Shown: positions 1 through 8,067 of the stretch, piece by piece | Numbering within the stretch: position 1 is the first letter of the stretch | Layout of the letters: each line of letters opens with the position of its first letter | From: Dehalococcoidia bacterium | Lineage (GTDB): Bacteria > Chloroflexota > Dehalococcoidia > Bin125 | Direction: 5' to 3' | DNA: 64,000 nucleotides | Assembly: GCA_022822855.1 (NCBI GenBank) | Contig: JAJDYG010000005.1 | Coordinates: 62,001-126,000 of the forward strand | Translations under genes and position numbers: made by a program | Notes under the pieces: model-generated | Seen by the model: only the letters and a program-made list of their open reading frames with translations | What the model was told of the DNA's origin: nothing | Databases searched by the model: none

Positions 1-873
1 GCGCCAGCGGTAGCCTTCGCGCTTGAGGGCGAGGACGGCGTTGGGTCCGGCCTCGACGGTGCCGTCGAGTCGGCGGGTGAAGTGGACACCGAGGAAGGGG
101 AAGGCGGGGTCGGGGACGGGATAGATGAGGTTGTTGAGCATGTGGCGGGCGGCGGGAACGAGGTCGTAGTACTCGCCGCGGAAGGGGACGATACGGAGGT
201 CTCGGGCTTCGGGAGCGCCGGCGCGGCGGGCGATGCGGTCGGCCTGCAGTCCGGCGCAGTTGACGGCGTACTTCGCTCGGACGGTTCCGGTGGTGGTTGT
301 GAGCCGGACGCCGTCGGGGTCGACTCGGACGGCGCCGACGCGGGACTTGAGGCGTACGGAGCCTCCGGCGGCTTCGAGGAGTTCGCGGTACTTTTCGCAG
401 ACGCCTCGGTAGTCGGCGATGCCGGTTGAGGGGATGTGGAGGGCGGCGACGCCGGCGGCGTTGGGCTCGAACTCGCGGAGTTCGTCGGGTCCGAGTTCGC
501 GGATGCCGGGGACGCCGTTGGCGTCGCCTCGGCGGTGGAGTTCTCGCATGCGTTCGAGTTCGGATTCGTGGGTGGCGACGACGACCTTGCCGCAGCGCTC
601 GGCGCCGATGTCGTGCTCGTCGCAGAAGGCGTACATGCGCTCTGCGCCGGCGACGGCCATGCGCGCCTTGGCGGAGCCGGGTCGGTAGTAGAGGCCGGAG
701 TGGATGACGCCGGAGTTGTTGCCGCTCTGGTGCCGTCCGACGCCGGATTCCTGCTCGAGGGCGATGACTCGGAGGCCGTCATGTTTCGTGGCGAGGGCCA
801 TGGCGGTGGAGAGTCCGAGGATGCCGGCTCCGATGACGGCGACGTCGGCCATGTCGGTGGGGTGTTCAGGCAT
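1..873 (-). CDS. lhgO: L-2-hydroxyglutarate oxidase, 3' end outside window
   Basis: FAD-dependent oxidoreductase of the LhgO/YgaF type, which oxidises L-2-hydroxyglutarate to 2-oxoglutarate. The ATG is at 873 and 291 codons can be read without a stop to base 1, so the C-terminus is missing. Near the N-terminus is the dinucleotide-binding motif AVIGAGILGLSTAMALA, followed by the family-typical HQSGNNSGVIHSGLYY and, further on, FRGEYYDL. The gene lies downstream of selD on the same strand, with a palindromic repeat between them. Family identity is strong. The exact substrate is taken from the family. Confidence 0.88.
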   Translation of the reverse strand, partial: MPEHPTDMADVAVIGAGILGLSTAMALATKHDGLRVIALEQESGVGRHQSGNNSGVIHSGLYYRPGSAKARMAVAGAERMYAFCDEHDIGAERCGKVVVATHESELERMRELHRRGDANGVPGIRELGPDELREFEPNAAGVAALHIPSTGIADYRGVCEKYRELLEAAGGSVRLKSRVGAVRVDPDGVRLTTTTGTVRAKYAVNCAGLQADRIARRAGAPEARDLRIVPFRGEYYDLVPAARHMLNNLIYPVPDPAFPFLGVHFTRRLDGTVEAGPNAVLALKREGYRWR

Positions 874-879
874 GGGGAG

Positions 880-952
880 CCCCCCTCTGCCTTCGGCATC
901 TCCCCCCAGAGGGGGGAGAGCAGGGAAAAGGGGCGGCGTCCAACAGCAGAGG
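880..952. repeat. Intergenic G/C-rich imperfect palindrome, copy 1
   Basis: A C-rich arm (CCCCCCCTCTG), a short spacer containing TTCGGCATCT, then the complementary arm CCCCCCAGAGGGGGG. A partial second arm lies at 938-957. It fills the selD-lhgO gap. Related sequences occur at about 5831, 6800, 14781, 35017 and 63052. Confidence 0.7.
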
Positions 953-968
953 GGGGAAGCGCAGAGTC

Positions 969-2072
969 CTAGACACGGGGTTTCTCGGGCGCTTGCACGC
1001 TCAGGTGGCCGGCGTCGGCAGGTTCGATGACTCGGGCGACGGGGGTGGCGATCACGCCTCGTCGTTGGAGTTCGTGGATGAGGTGTGGGGCTTCGATGAT
1101 TCCGGCGGCGATGAGGAGGCCTCCGGAGGTCTGGGGGTCGAAGAGGAGGGCTTCCTCGAAGGTGGTGAGTTCTCGTTGCGCGTCGACGGTGAGGCGGGCT
1201 CCGTAGTAGTCCCGGTTGCGGGACTGTCCGCCTGAGCCGAATCCGGCGGCGACGGCCTCGGCGAGTCCGCCGAGGGCCGGGGCTGCTCCCAGGTCGATCT
1301 CGATCGCGGCGTTGCTGAGTTCGGCCATCTCGTGCAGGTGTCCGGCGAGGCCGAATCCGGTGACGTCGGCGATGGCGTGGATTCCCTGGGCGAGATCGGG
1401 GTCGGAGGCGGCTTCGGCGGCGTCTCGGTTGAGGGTCATCATCTGTGCTACGGCGGCGTTCCAGTGGTCATCGGAGACCGCGCCCTGCTGGTTGGCTCCG
1501 ATCAGGACTCCGGTGCCGATCTCTTTGGTCAGGATGATGGTGTCGCCGGGCTGCGCGCCTCCGGTGGTGCGGATGAGGTGTCGGGCGACTTCTCCGGTGA
1601 CGGCGAGGCCGTACTTGGGCTCTTCGTCGATGATCGTGTGTCCTCCGGCGATGACTGCGCCTGCTTCGCGGACCTTGTCGGCTCCGCCGCGGAGGACATC
1701 GGCGATGACATCGGGTGGGAGATTCTCGGGGAAGGCCGCGATGTTGAGGGCGAAGAGGACTCGGCCGCCCATGGCATAGACGTCGGACATGGCGTTGGCG
1801 GCGGCGATTGCGCCGAACTGGTGCGGGTCGTCGACGAGCGGGGCGAAGAAGTCGAGGGTCTGGACGAGGGCGCGCTGGTCGTCGATGGCGTAGACGGCGG
1901 CGTCGTCGGGGCGCGCGAGTCCGACGAGCAGCTCGGGGTGCTCGTCGGGCGGGAACTGGGGACCGAGATGGCTCAGCACGTGAGCCAGGCCTTCGGGGCC
2001 GAACTTGGAGCCTCAACCGCCGCAGCGGGCGAGGTCGGTGAGTCGGATAGCTCGGTTGTCGCGATCGGACAT
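969..2072 (-). CDS. selD: Selenide, water dikinase, itself a selenoprotein (in-frame UGA = Sec20)
   Basis: SelD makes selenophosphate from selenide and ATP, the selenium donor for selenocysteine and 2-selenouridine. The obvious open frame starts at 1979 and lacks the catalytic N-terminus. Reading on upstream from an ATG at 2072 gives 19 sense codons, a UGA at 2015-2013, then GSKFGPEGL and the rest of SelD, 367 residues in all. The UGA falls where E. coli SelD has catalytic Cys17 (CGCK becomes U-G-S-K), and the essential Lys follows as Lys23. The body carries family motifs such as NAMSDVYAMGG and GGHTI. I infer recoding and not decay, because the frame is intact on both sides and the UGA sits exactly on the Cys/Sec site. 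selA, selB and selC are not in this window. Confidence 0.9.
1985..2008 (-). promoter_or_regulatory. Candidate bacterial SECIS hairpin just after the selD UGA
   Basis: Starting about 5 nt after the UGA, the mRNA can form an outer stem CCA/UGG and an inner stem UUCG/CGAA closing a GCCC loop. The position and the G in the apical loop fit a bacterial SECIS. The helix is short and was found by eye, so the structure is tentative. Confidence 0.4.
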
Positions 2073-2084
2073 AACCGTTGAAGC

Positions 2085-2726
2085 CTACTCCGCCGGCTGC
2101 CAGACGCGCTCGAAGGAGATCGTCAGGCCCTCGCAGGGGGGATCGGCGGAGAGTTCGGCGGGATCTTGAAGCTCTTCGGGTTCGGCGTCGGGTCGGTAGA
2201 CCCAGACGGTGCGGGAGAGCGGAGCGATGAGCCAGCCCAAGCGAGCGCCGTTTCGCATCCACACGTCCATCTTTTGCTGCTGGACGGAGAGTCGGTCGTT
2301 GGACGATTGCACTTCGATGACGAAATCTGGCACGACCTGCGGGTAGGGTCGCTCGCCCGAGCGGGCCCGTTCGGCCGTCTCCGGACTGAGCCAACCGGCG
2401 TCGGGCATGCGTAGGTTGTTGTCGGGAAGATGCAGCGTGGTACTTGGGATCAGCGTGCGGCCGTGGCGCGTTCGATTCCAAACGCTGATCTGCTCGATCA
2501 ACTCCGCGGCGTGATCGTCGCTGTCATAGTCCGGACCAGGCGACACCAGCAACCTCCCTTGCGCATCCCGTTCCAGCTTGAGCCGTTCGTTGAGACTCGA
2601 CAGTTCGCAGATCAGCTCATCGGTCAGACTGAGGTCGTCCGGGAAGACAATCGCGAGCTCGTCCCATCGTGTTGACGCGGATGGGCGCGCGGTGGACTCC
2701 TGGGGCGGGGCGGCGCTGCTTACCAT
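2085..2726 (-). CDS. Uma2 family (DUF820) putative nuclease, copy 1
   Basis: A 213-residue protein of the Uma2 family, a PD-(D/E)XK restriction-endonuclease-like fold common in Chloroflexi and cyanobacteria, of largely unknown role. Visible motifs are MPDAGWLS, PDFVIEVQS with Asp and Glu of the putative active site, and a following KM...WMRNGARLGWLI. The C-terminus (CEGLTISFERVW) is shared with the other two Uma2 genes here. The ATG at 2726 is chosen because the frame upstream of it looks non-coding. The gene is alone between selD and the divergent ogt. Confidence 0.82.
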   Translation of the reverse strand: MVSSAAPPQESTARPSASTRWDELAIVFPDDLSLTDELICELSSLNERLKLERDAQGRLLVSPGPDYDSDDHAAELIEQISVWNRTRHGRTLIPSTTLHLPDNNLRMPDAGWLSPETAERARSGERPYPQVVPDFVIEVQSSNDRLSVQQQKMDVWMRNGARLGWLIAPLSRTVWVYRPDAEPEELQDPAELSADPPCEGLTISFERVWQPAE

Positions 2727-2838
2727 GTCGCAAGCCTCCTCTACGTCATGATAGTGAGAGGCGGTCAGTGCGCATAGTACGTGCGTGCTAGTCAAGGGCA
2801 ACGCAGGCTGACGCCAGCGAATGACGAGGAGCGAGGAC

Positions 2839-3339
2839 ATGGACGAGCACTGTTGGGTCGAAACGCCGTTGGGGACGATGTATCTGGCGATCAGCGATGG
2901 CGCGCTGCGAGAGGCGGGATTCGTCGAGACGTGGGCGAGGCCAGTCGTTGAGCCCGATGATGACACGTCGCAGGAGGGTCTTTCCGACGAAGCGCGGCGG
3001 GTTCGGGATGCGGTGGCCGCCTACTTTGAGGGCGATGTGGAGGCGATCGATGAGATTGAGATCGATCCGCAGGGCACGGAGTTCCAGGTAGCGGTCTGGC
3101 GTGCAATCCGGGAGGTTCCAGCGGGTCAGACGGTGTCGTATCAGGACATCGCGCGGGCGGTGGGCAAGCCGTCGGCGTATCGGGCGGTGGGAACGGCGAC
3201 AGGGCGCAATCCGGTGGGGATCGCCGTACCCTGCCACAGGATCGTCCGATCGGACGGCGGGCTGGGCGGTTACGGCGGCGGTCTGCATCGCAAGGAGTGG
3301 TTCCTCGAGCACGAGCGCAGCCACATGACTGCCCAATGA
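2839..3339 (+). CDS. ogt: Methylated-DNA-protein cysteine methyltransferase
   Basis: Repairs O6-alkylguanine by irreversible transfer of the alkyl group to its own cysteine. The 166-residue protein has the N-terminal ribonuclease-like domain (ETPLGTMYLA) and the C-terminal DNA-binding domain with the acceptor motif PCHRIV (Cys132) and the helix region GTATGRNP. I prefer the ATG at 2839 because GAGGAGCGAGGA precedes it as a ribosome-binding site. An ATG at 2821 would add six residues without such a site. It is divergent from the Uma2 gene. Confidence 0.9.
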   Translation: MDEHCWVETPLGTMYLAISDGALREAGFVETWARPVVEPDDDTSQEGLSDEARRVRDAVAAYFEGDVEAIDEIEIDPQGTEFQVAVWRAIREVPAGQTVSYQDIARAVGKPSAYRAVGTATGRNPVGIAVPCHRIVRSDGGLGGYGGGLHRKEWFLEHERSHMTAQ

Positions 3340-3384
3340 CAGCGGCCGACAACAAACGGTGTACACAAAGAACGGACACGACTC

Positions 3385-3762
3385 ATGGCTTCAGCATCCG
3401 ACCCGGCAGTTGCGCAGGCTCTGGCGAACGACCTGGTGATCGACATCACGACGATTGGGAGGTCGAGCGGCGAGCCCAAGCGCCTTGAGATCTGGTTCCA
3501 CAACGTCGACGACCGCTACTACATCACGGGACGACCCGGTCCGAGGTCGTGGTACGCGAATGTGTTGGCGACTCCGGCGATCACGTTCCATTTCAAGGAG
3601 TCGACGGAGGCTGACCTTGAGGGTACGGCCCGAGCAGTCACTGATGCGGATGTGAAGCGGTCGTTTTTTCTCTCGGCGAAGAAGCTGAGCGAGTACATCA
3701 ACGAGGACAACGTGCAGGAATGGGTTGACGGGTCGCCGTTGATCGAGGTGGTGTTCGACTGA
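3385..3762 (+). CDS. Nitroreductase/deazaflavin-dependent oxidoreductase-like protein (DUF385 type)
   Basis: The 125-residue protein resembles the small split-barrel Ddn/DUF385 family, many members of which bind F420H2. Supporting features are its length, TTIGRSSGEPKRLEIWF near residue 22, the YYITGRPGPRSWYANVL segment typical of the cofactor site, and a C-terminal WVDGSPLIEVVF strand. It follows ogt closely and may be cotranscribed. The substrate cannot be told from sequence. Confidence 0.72.
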   Translation: MASASDPAVAQALANDLVIDITTIGRSSGEPKRLEIWFHNVDDRYYITGRPGPRSWYANVLATPAITFHFKESTEADLEGTARAVTDADVKRSFFLSAKKLSEYINEDNVQEWVDGSPLIEVVFD

Positions 3763-3817
3763 GGCTGGTTCACATCATTGCCAAGCCGGAACTGTCGCAT
3801 CGCTCAGCATTCGGGAA

Positions 3818-4069
3818 GTGCTCTGGACGGAGAGCGCCCGTGAGAAAGCTGGCGCGCGCGGGATTGTCGAGGACGACGTCGAGGATGCGATTCGCCGACA
3901 GCCGTTAGTGCGAGAGCAGAAATCGCGACTGGTGCAGAGCAACGAAGGCGTCTGGCGAGTCCGTCCGACCCGTGTGCTGGCAATCGGCCGCACGAGCCAA
4001 GGAGAAGTACTTACAATGGTCTTCGAGTTGCCGGATGAGCAAGGCCGCGCAGTCGCGGTAACGGCCTAG
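3818..4069 (+). CDS. Putative toxin, DUF4258/BrnT-like
   Basis: An 83-residue protein starting at GTG 3818; the frame is open upstream but shows no other usual start codon. It has the layout of DUF4258/BrnT small RNase-fold proteins: an N-terminal helix (SAREKAGARGI...DDVEDAI), then strands R..GVWRVRPTRVLAIGRTSQGEVLTMVFE. It is followed 13 nt later by a ribbon-helix-helix-like gene, the usual toxin-first order of BrnTA modules. The assignment rests on pattern and context and is moderate at best. Confidence 0.5.
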   Translation: MLWTESAREKAGARGIVEDDVEDAIRRQPLVREQKSRLVQSNEGVWRVRPTRVLAIGRTSQGEVLTMVFELPDEQGRAVAVTA

Positions 4070-4082
4070 CACTCAGGGGAAA

Positions 4083-4373
4083 ATGACATCGCCAGATACG
4101 CCCAGTACATCGGAGCGAGGTGAGATCGTCAGCGATCCGGACTTCGAGCAATACGATCCCAACGATTGGGCGGATGCCACGGTCGAGTTTGCCGACGAGT
4201 TGGCGTGGAGCTTTGAGGTGCGATTCAGCGCGGAAGAGTCTCAACGACTCCTTACAGCGCTTCGCCGCACTGATGAGGATGCGATTGGGTTCATTCATCG
4301 CGCCGCGATGGAGGCGGTCCACGCTTACGAGCAGCGCGAGGCCAGGGCAGTGTCAACGCCCGCCGTTGACTAA
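4083..4373 (+). CDS. Putative antitoxin with ribbon-helix-helix-like C-terminal half
   Basis: The 96-residue protein has an acidic N-terminal half (SDPDFEQYDPNDWADA). Then comes a strand plus two helices, FEVRFSAEESQRLLTAL and AIGFIHRAAMEAVHAYE, in the pattern of a ribbon-helix-helix DNA-binding antitoxin. It lies 13 nt downstream of the candidate toxin. Its TAA overlaps the TAG of the convergent methyltransferase gene in the tetranucleotide CTAA. I do not recognise a named family. Confidence 0.45.
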   Translation: MTSPDTPSTSERGEIVSDPDFEQYDPNDWADATVEFADELAWSFEVRFSAEESQRLLTALRRTDEDAIGFIHRAAMEAVHAYEQREARAVSTPAVD

Positions 4374-5188
4374 CGGACCGCCAGGACGGCGATTTGGGTG
4401 AAGATGAAGAAGGGTTGATCGGAGTCTGCCCAGGTTGCCCAGCCTCTTGAGAGCTTTTGCAGCTCTTGTTGATCGGTGAGGCCGTACTCGAGGGCCTGGT
4501 CGGCGATTCCGCTGTAGAGGATTCGCTGCGACCAGGTTCGACCCCAGATTCTGGCTTCGTCGCCGTCCATGGCAACGACATTGGGGTGGATCTCGATGTC
4601 GGCGAACCCTGCGGCTCGGACCCAGGAGGGGAGGGTTCGGCCTGCGTCGGGCTCGGCGTTGTTGCGGTAGGCGACCTCGTGGTAGAGCCGGTTCCAGTCG
4701 AGGAACTCGGGGAACTTCGGGTGAGGAGACATGGTGGCGTAGTCGGCGTCGCGGACGGCGAGTCGTCCGCCGGGCTTGAGTACTCGGCGCATCTCGGTGA
4801 TGGCGCGGACGGGATCGGTCAGGTGTTGGAGTAGTTGGTTGGCGTAGACGACGTCGAAGTCGGCGTCGGCGAAGTCGAGGTGGTAGACGTCGCCGGTGAC
4901 GAAGTTGATGTTGTCGACGGCTTCCTCCTGCGCGTGAACTCGCGCGTGGTCCAGCACTTCTGGGGCAGCGTCGAGTCCGATTACTTCCCCGGGCGAGACG
5001 GCTCGGGCCAGGCCGGTGGTGATGGTCCCGGGTCCGCAGCCGACGTCGAGCAGGCGCAATCCGGGCTTGATCTGAGGCAAGAGGAACCAGGCCTCGACCT
5101 CGGCGCGGCGACGGGCGTGCGACTGTACGACCGACTCGTGGTGGCCGTGGGTGTAGCGGTCCTGGGGGGTCTCTGGCGCGTCAGGCAT
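4370..5188 (-). CDS. Class I SAM-dependent methyltransferase
   Basis: The 272-residue protein has the SAM-binding motif LLDVGCGPGTIT near residue 45, the acidic strand-2 end GLDAAPE, motif IV DVVYANQLLQHLTDPVRAI and post-motif LKPGGRLAVRD, as in UbiE/Methyltransf_11 enzymes. The start at 5188 gives a normal N-terminus (MPDAPETPQDRYTHGHHESV) and an 8-nt overlap with the upstream DUF4202 gene, which indicates translational coupling. The methyl acceptor is unknown. Confidence 0.85.
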   Translation of the reverse strand: MPDAPETPQDRYTHGHHESVVQSHARRRAEVEAWFLLPQIKPGLRLLDVGCGPGTITTGLARAVSPGEVIGLDAAPEVLDHARVHAQEEAVDNINFVTGDVYHLDFADADFDVVYANQLLQHLTDPVRAITEMRRVLKPGGRLAVRDADYATMSPHPKFPEFLDWNRLYHEVAYRNNAEPDAGRTLPSWVRAAGFADIEIHPNVVAMDGDEARIWGRTWSQRILYSGIADQALEYGLTDQQELQKLSRGWATWADSDQPFFIFTQIAVLAVR

Positions 5189-5792
5189 CCGGGAAACCGT
5201 CGACCAATCGGCTGAGGGTCTGGATTGCTCGCTCGGAGAGCGCCAACCGCAGGGCTGCGGCCCGGCCGTTGGGCGACATCTTACGCCAGGTGCGGCCGAG
5301 CGCCCGACGGAGCTGACGGTCGTCGAGGTCGTCCAGCAGCGGTTCGAGTTGGGTGTCGAGGAACACGAGCGAGAGCGCATCCTCAAGGGTCTGTGCGTCG
5401 GGGTCGCCGGCTTGCAGCAGGTCTGCCTTGGCGACCAGGGCAGCGACTCGGTCGACAGAGGGTCGCGGATAGCCGCAATCCTCGAGAATGGCTGCGGTCA
5501 GTTCGGCGTGGACTGAGTGGAGCGCGCGTCGCCAGCGCAGGTACGAGGTGCGGCCGGCGGGGAAGGTGGAGCGAGGGATCATCCAGCGACGGATGTGATG
5601 CGCGCGAGCCGCTAGGAGAAGTTCTTCGGTGGCGTCGGGATCGAGCTCGCGGACCCAGCGGGTCATCATCTCGGCGTGGGTCTGCTCCTTGCGTAGGGAT
5701 TTGCCGTCGACGGTGAGCGTGTAGGGATCGTCGGCGTTGGCGGCGTCGATGGCGTCGATGGCGGTGTTGAAGCGTTCGGAAGCCAGGGTCAT
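5181..5792 (-). CDS. DUF4202 domain-containing protein
   Basis: A 203-residue soluble protein with typical DUF4202 features: RFNTAIDAIDAANADDPYTL at the N-terminus, then KEQTHAEMMTRWVREL, HHIRRWMIPR, FPAGRTSYLRWRRALH and a C-terminal helical region. The family is conserved in several bacteria without an assigned reaction. The conserved His/Arg residues suggest an enzyme, but I infer no substrate. It is first in a two-gene unit with the overlapping methyltransferase. Confidence 0.8.
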   Translation of the reverse strand: MTLASERFNTAIDAIDAANADDPYTLTVDGKSLRKEQTHAEMMTRWVRELDPDATEELLLAARAHHIRRWMIPRSTFPAGRTSYLRWRRALHSVHAELTAAILEDCGYPRPSVDRVAALVAKADLLQAGDPDAQTLEDALSLVFLDTQLEPLLDDLDDRQLRRALGRTWRKMSPNGRAAALRLALSERAIQTLSRLVDGFPDA

Positions 5793-5830
5793 GGGGGTAG
5801 CGTATCGGCGGGCGGAGATCGCAGGGGCGA

Positions 5831-5880
5831 TCCACCCCCTTTCAGTCGCTCCGCGACAGCTTCCCCCAAAGGGGGAAGCG
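5831..5880. repeat. Intergenic palindromic repeat, copy 2
   Basis: Arms CCACCCCCTTT and AAAGGGGG enclose a core with an internal hairpin TCGCTCCGCGA. It occupies the gap between the deacetylase stop and the DUF4202 start, both genes on the minus strand. Same family as the repeats at 880 and 6800. Confidence 0.65.
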
Positions 5881-5885
5881 GGAGA

Positions 5886-6788
5886 TCATCCCGGCCTTGC
5901 TGAAGACCAGTCGGACGCAAATGCGTTGCAGACGTCAACTGCTCTTGAGAAGGTGACGCCTGGCTCTGATTTCATGTGCTGGATGAGGCGCTCAAGCATG
6001 GCGACTCGGCCGGGGCGGCCGATGATGTAGGGGTGCATGGTGAGAGTGAAGACTCCACCTCGGCGGTGGAGTTCGTCGAACGCGTCTCGCCAGGTGGATT
6101 CGACATGCTCGGGCGCGGCCTGGAGGCGGCGGCCGTCGGTGGGGGCGAAGACGAAGTAGGGGTAGTCGTCGAGGGCCCAGTGGATGGGGAGTTCGACGAG
6201 GGCCGCGTCTCCCGCGGAGACCCAATAGGGGGCGTCGGAGCCCATCAGGGAGGAGTCGTAACGGAATCCCCGCTCGGCCATGAGCTGCAGGGAGACATCG
6301 CTGAGTTCCCAGGACGGCGAGCGATAGCCGGCGACCGGTTCGCCGGTGAGGCCACGGAGGATGTCACTGCCCTTATCGAGCACTTCCGCCTCTTCCTCGG
6401 CTGAGAGTGTCGCGGGAGGCTCGTGCAAGTAGCCGTGGTGTCCGATTTCGTGTCCTGCGGCGGCGATCTGTTCGACCGTGGCGGGATTGCGCTCGGCGAC
6501 CCAGCCGGGGATGTAGAACGATGCTGGGACCTCGGCGCGCTTAAGCGCGGTGAGGATGTGCGGCACGGCGACTGTGGGGCCGTAGTCGCCGAAGGACCGG
6601 GCTGATGGTCGGTGTTCGACTCTCGGGTCTCGGTTGATCATTCCGGAGGATCCGTCGACATCGAAGGAGAGGACGACGGTGCATTCGGCCGCGCCTTCGT
6701 CGGTGTCGGGAGACCAGAGGGCGGCTCCGCAGGCGGGGCAGAATCGGCGGTCGCCGTTCCATCCGCAGTGGGGGCAGTCGTGTGGCAT
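5886..6788 (-). CDS. Polysaccharide deacetylase family protein with N-terminal zinc ribbon
   Basis: The 300-residue protein begins with a zinc ribbon (CPHCGWNGDRRFCPACG). A NodB-type carbohydrate esterase domain follows: VVLSFDVDGSSGM with the catalytic/metal Asp pair, GHEIGHHGYLH with the HxxxH metal ligands, YRSPSWE, and a late His in FTLTMHPYIIGRPGR. It may remove N-acetyl or N-formyl groups from a sugar or a small amide (the related PuuE allantoinases share the motifs). The ATG at 6788 gives the ribbon at the very N-terminus. No signal peptide, so it is probably cytoplasmic. Confidence 0.84.
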   Translation of the reverse strand: MPHDCPHCGWNGDRRFCPACGAALWSPDTDEGAAECTVVLSFDVDGSSGMINRDPRVEHRPSARSFGDYGPTVAVPHILTALKRAEVPASFYIPGWVAERNPATVEQIAAAGHEIGHHGYLHEPPATLSAEEEAEVLDKGSDILRGLTGEPVAGYRSPSWELSDVSLQLMAERGFRYDSSLMGSDAPYWVSAGDAALVELPIHWALDDYPYFVFAPTDGRRLQAAPEHVESTWRDAFDELHRRGGVFTLTMHPYIIGRPGRVAMLERLIQHMKSEPGVTFSRAVDVCNAFASDWSSARPG

Positions 6789-6799
6789 CGTCCTGGTTT

Positions 6800-6912
6800 C
6801 CTGCCGACGAGGCTCCCTCCCTTCGGGAGAGCTGCCGCGAAAGGGGTGGAGGGGCCGGCGGTGAAGCGGACCCCCTCTGTCGCTCCGCGACATCTCCCCC
6901 AGAGTGGGAGAC
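6800..6912. repeat. Intergenic palindromic repeats, copy 3 (compound)
   Basis: Two units in tandem: CTCCCTCCCTTCGGGAGAG with a downstream AAAGGGG, and then CCCCCTCTGTCGCTCCGCGA followed by CATCTCCCCCAGAG. It fills the gap between the alcohol dehydrogenase stop and the deacetylase start. Confidence 0.65.
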
Positions 6913-6923
6913 CTTACGGATGG

Positions 6924-7967
6924 CTAGGCGAAGTCGGTGATGGTGACGAAGCCTGTGGTCTGGAAGGTGGTCATTGAGTCGACGACTTCAGGGACCTGAT
7001 CGATGGATATGGTCTCGGTCACAATCGTCTCGGGTTGGAGTTTTCCAGAGGCGACCATGTTGAGCATCGACGGGTAGTTCTGGTTAGGCAGGCCGAGGGA
7101 GCCCCGGAACTCGATCTCGGACATGGTGATGAAGTCGATGGGCAGTCCAACTTCTCCCGCCTCGTCGGCCGAGGTGATGCCGATCTGGACGTGAACGCCG
7201 CCCTTGCGCAGCGAGTTGACCGAGTTGAGCATCGTGGCCTTGATCCCGAGCGCGTCGACGGAGACGTCGGCGCCGCCATCGGTGATCTCGCGGACGCGAG
7301 TGGGGACGTCCGCCTCCAGCGCGTTGATCGTCTCGACCGCGCCCTGGGAGCGGGCGAGGGAGAGCTTGCCCTCCTCGAGGTCGACGGCGATCACTTGGGC
7401 GCCGAGCGATGCGGCGACCTGGACGGCCGAGAGGCCGATGCCGCCGCAGCCGTTGACCACGACCCAATCGCCACCCGAGACCTCGCCTCGGTCGGCGACG
7501 CCGTGGTAGGAGGTCATGAAGCGACAGCCCATGGCTGCGCCTGCCTCGAAGGAGACGTTGTCGGGCAGCGGGATGGCGTTGAAGTCGGCGTTGTAAATCG
7601 CTGCCTTCTGCGCGAATCCGCCTGCGAATCCACCCTGGGTGTCGCAGATGTTGGGCAGGCCGCTTCGGCAGATGTTGCAATTGCCGCAGCCGTTGTGGAA
7701 GGGGGTCAGCACGCGCTGGCCGGGGCGGATGTGTTCGACGTCGTCGCCGACCGCCTCGACGGTGCCGGCCCATTCGTGTCCGAGGACAACGGGCAGCGGC
7801 AGCTCGAAGCCGACCCAGGAAAGGTCGCCCTGCCAGAGGTGCCAGTCGGAGCGGCAAACGCCGCAGGCTTCGACGCGGACGAGTGCATCCTTGGGTCCGA
7901 TCACCGGGTCGGGGAACTCCCGTACGACCAGTGGTTCACGGACGTTTTCCATCACGACGGCTTTCAT
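6924..7967 (-). CDS. Zinc-dependent alcohol dehydrogenase (MDR superfamily)
   Basis: The 347-residue medium-chain dehydrogenase/reductase has catalytic-zinc ligands in ACGVCRSDWH and GHEWAGTVEAVGDDV, a structural-zinc loop with four cysteines (NGCGNCNICRSGLPNIC), and a Rossmann motif VNGCGGIGLSAVQVAASLGA followed by AVDLEEGKL, which suggests NAD. Length and order are standard. The alcohol substrate is unknown. A decayed copy of its first 50 or so codons lies about 0.9 kb upstream at 8666-8821. Confidence 0.9.
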   Translation of the reverse strand: MKAVVMENVREPLVVREFPDPVIGPKDALVRVEACGVCRSDWHLWQGDLSWVGFELPLPVVLGHEWAGTVEAVGDDVEHIRPGQRVLTPFHNGCGNCNICRSGLPNICDTQGGFAGGFAQKAAIYNADFNAIPLPDNVSFEAGAAMGCRFMTSYHGVADRGEVSGGDWVVVNGCGGIGLSAVQVAASLGAQVIAVDLEEGKLSLARSQGAVETINALEADVPTRVREITDGGADVSVDALGIKATMLNSVNSLRKGGVHVQIGITSADEAGEVGLPIDFITMSEIEFRGSLGLPNQNYPSMLNMVASGKLQPETIVTETISIDQVPEVVDSMTTFQTTGFVTITDFA

Positions 7968-8007
7968 CTGCTGTTCCTTCCTAGCTATCTGTCTGGAGAG
8001 ATTGACA

Positions 8008-8024
8008 GGCAGGTTGTGCCTGCC
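8008..8024. other. Short inverted repeat (hairpin) in the intergenic gap
   Basis: GGCAGG and CCTGCC separated by five bases, between the orphan secretion-adaptor-like gene and the alcohol dehydrogenase, both on the minus strand. It could act as a weak terminator, but no T-run follows. Confidence 0.3.
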
Positions 8025-8067
8025 ATGCTACCCGTCAGCGACCGGCGTCGCCGTCGATTGCCGGGAC

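Noticed and set aside
436..972. Plus-strand frames across 82-972, up to 178 residues
   Set aside because: They are antisense to the L-2-hydroxyglutarate oxidase and consist of Gly/Asp/Val-rich translation with no family pattern, an effect of high GC.
969..1979. selD as a truncated or broken gene starting at 1979
   Set aside because: The upstream frame is intact, and the single UGA sits exactly at the catalytic Cys/Sec site. Recoding explains it better than decay.
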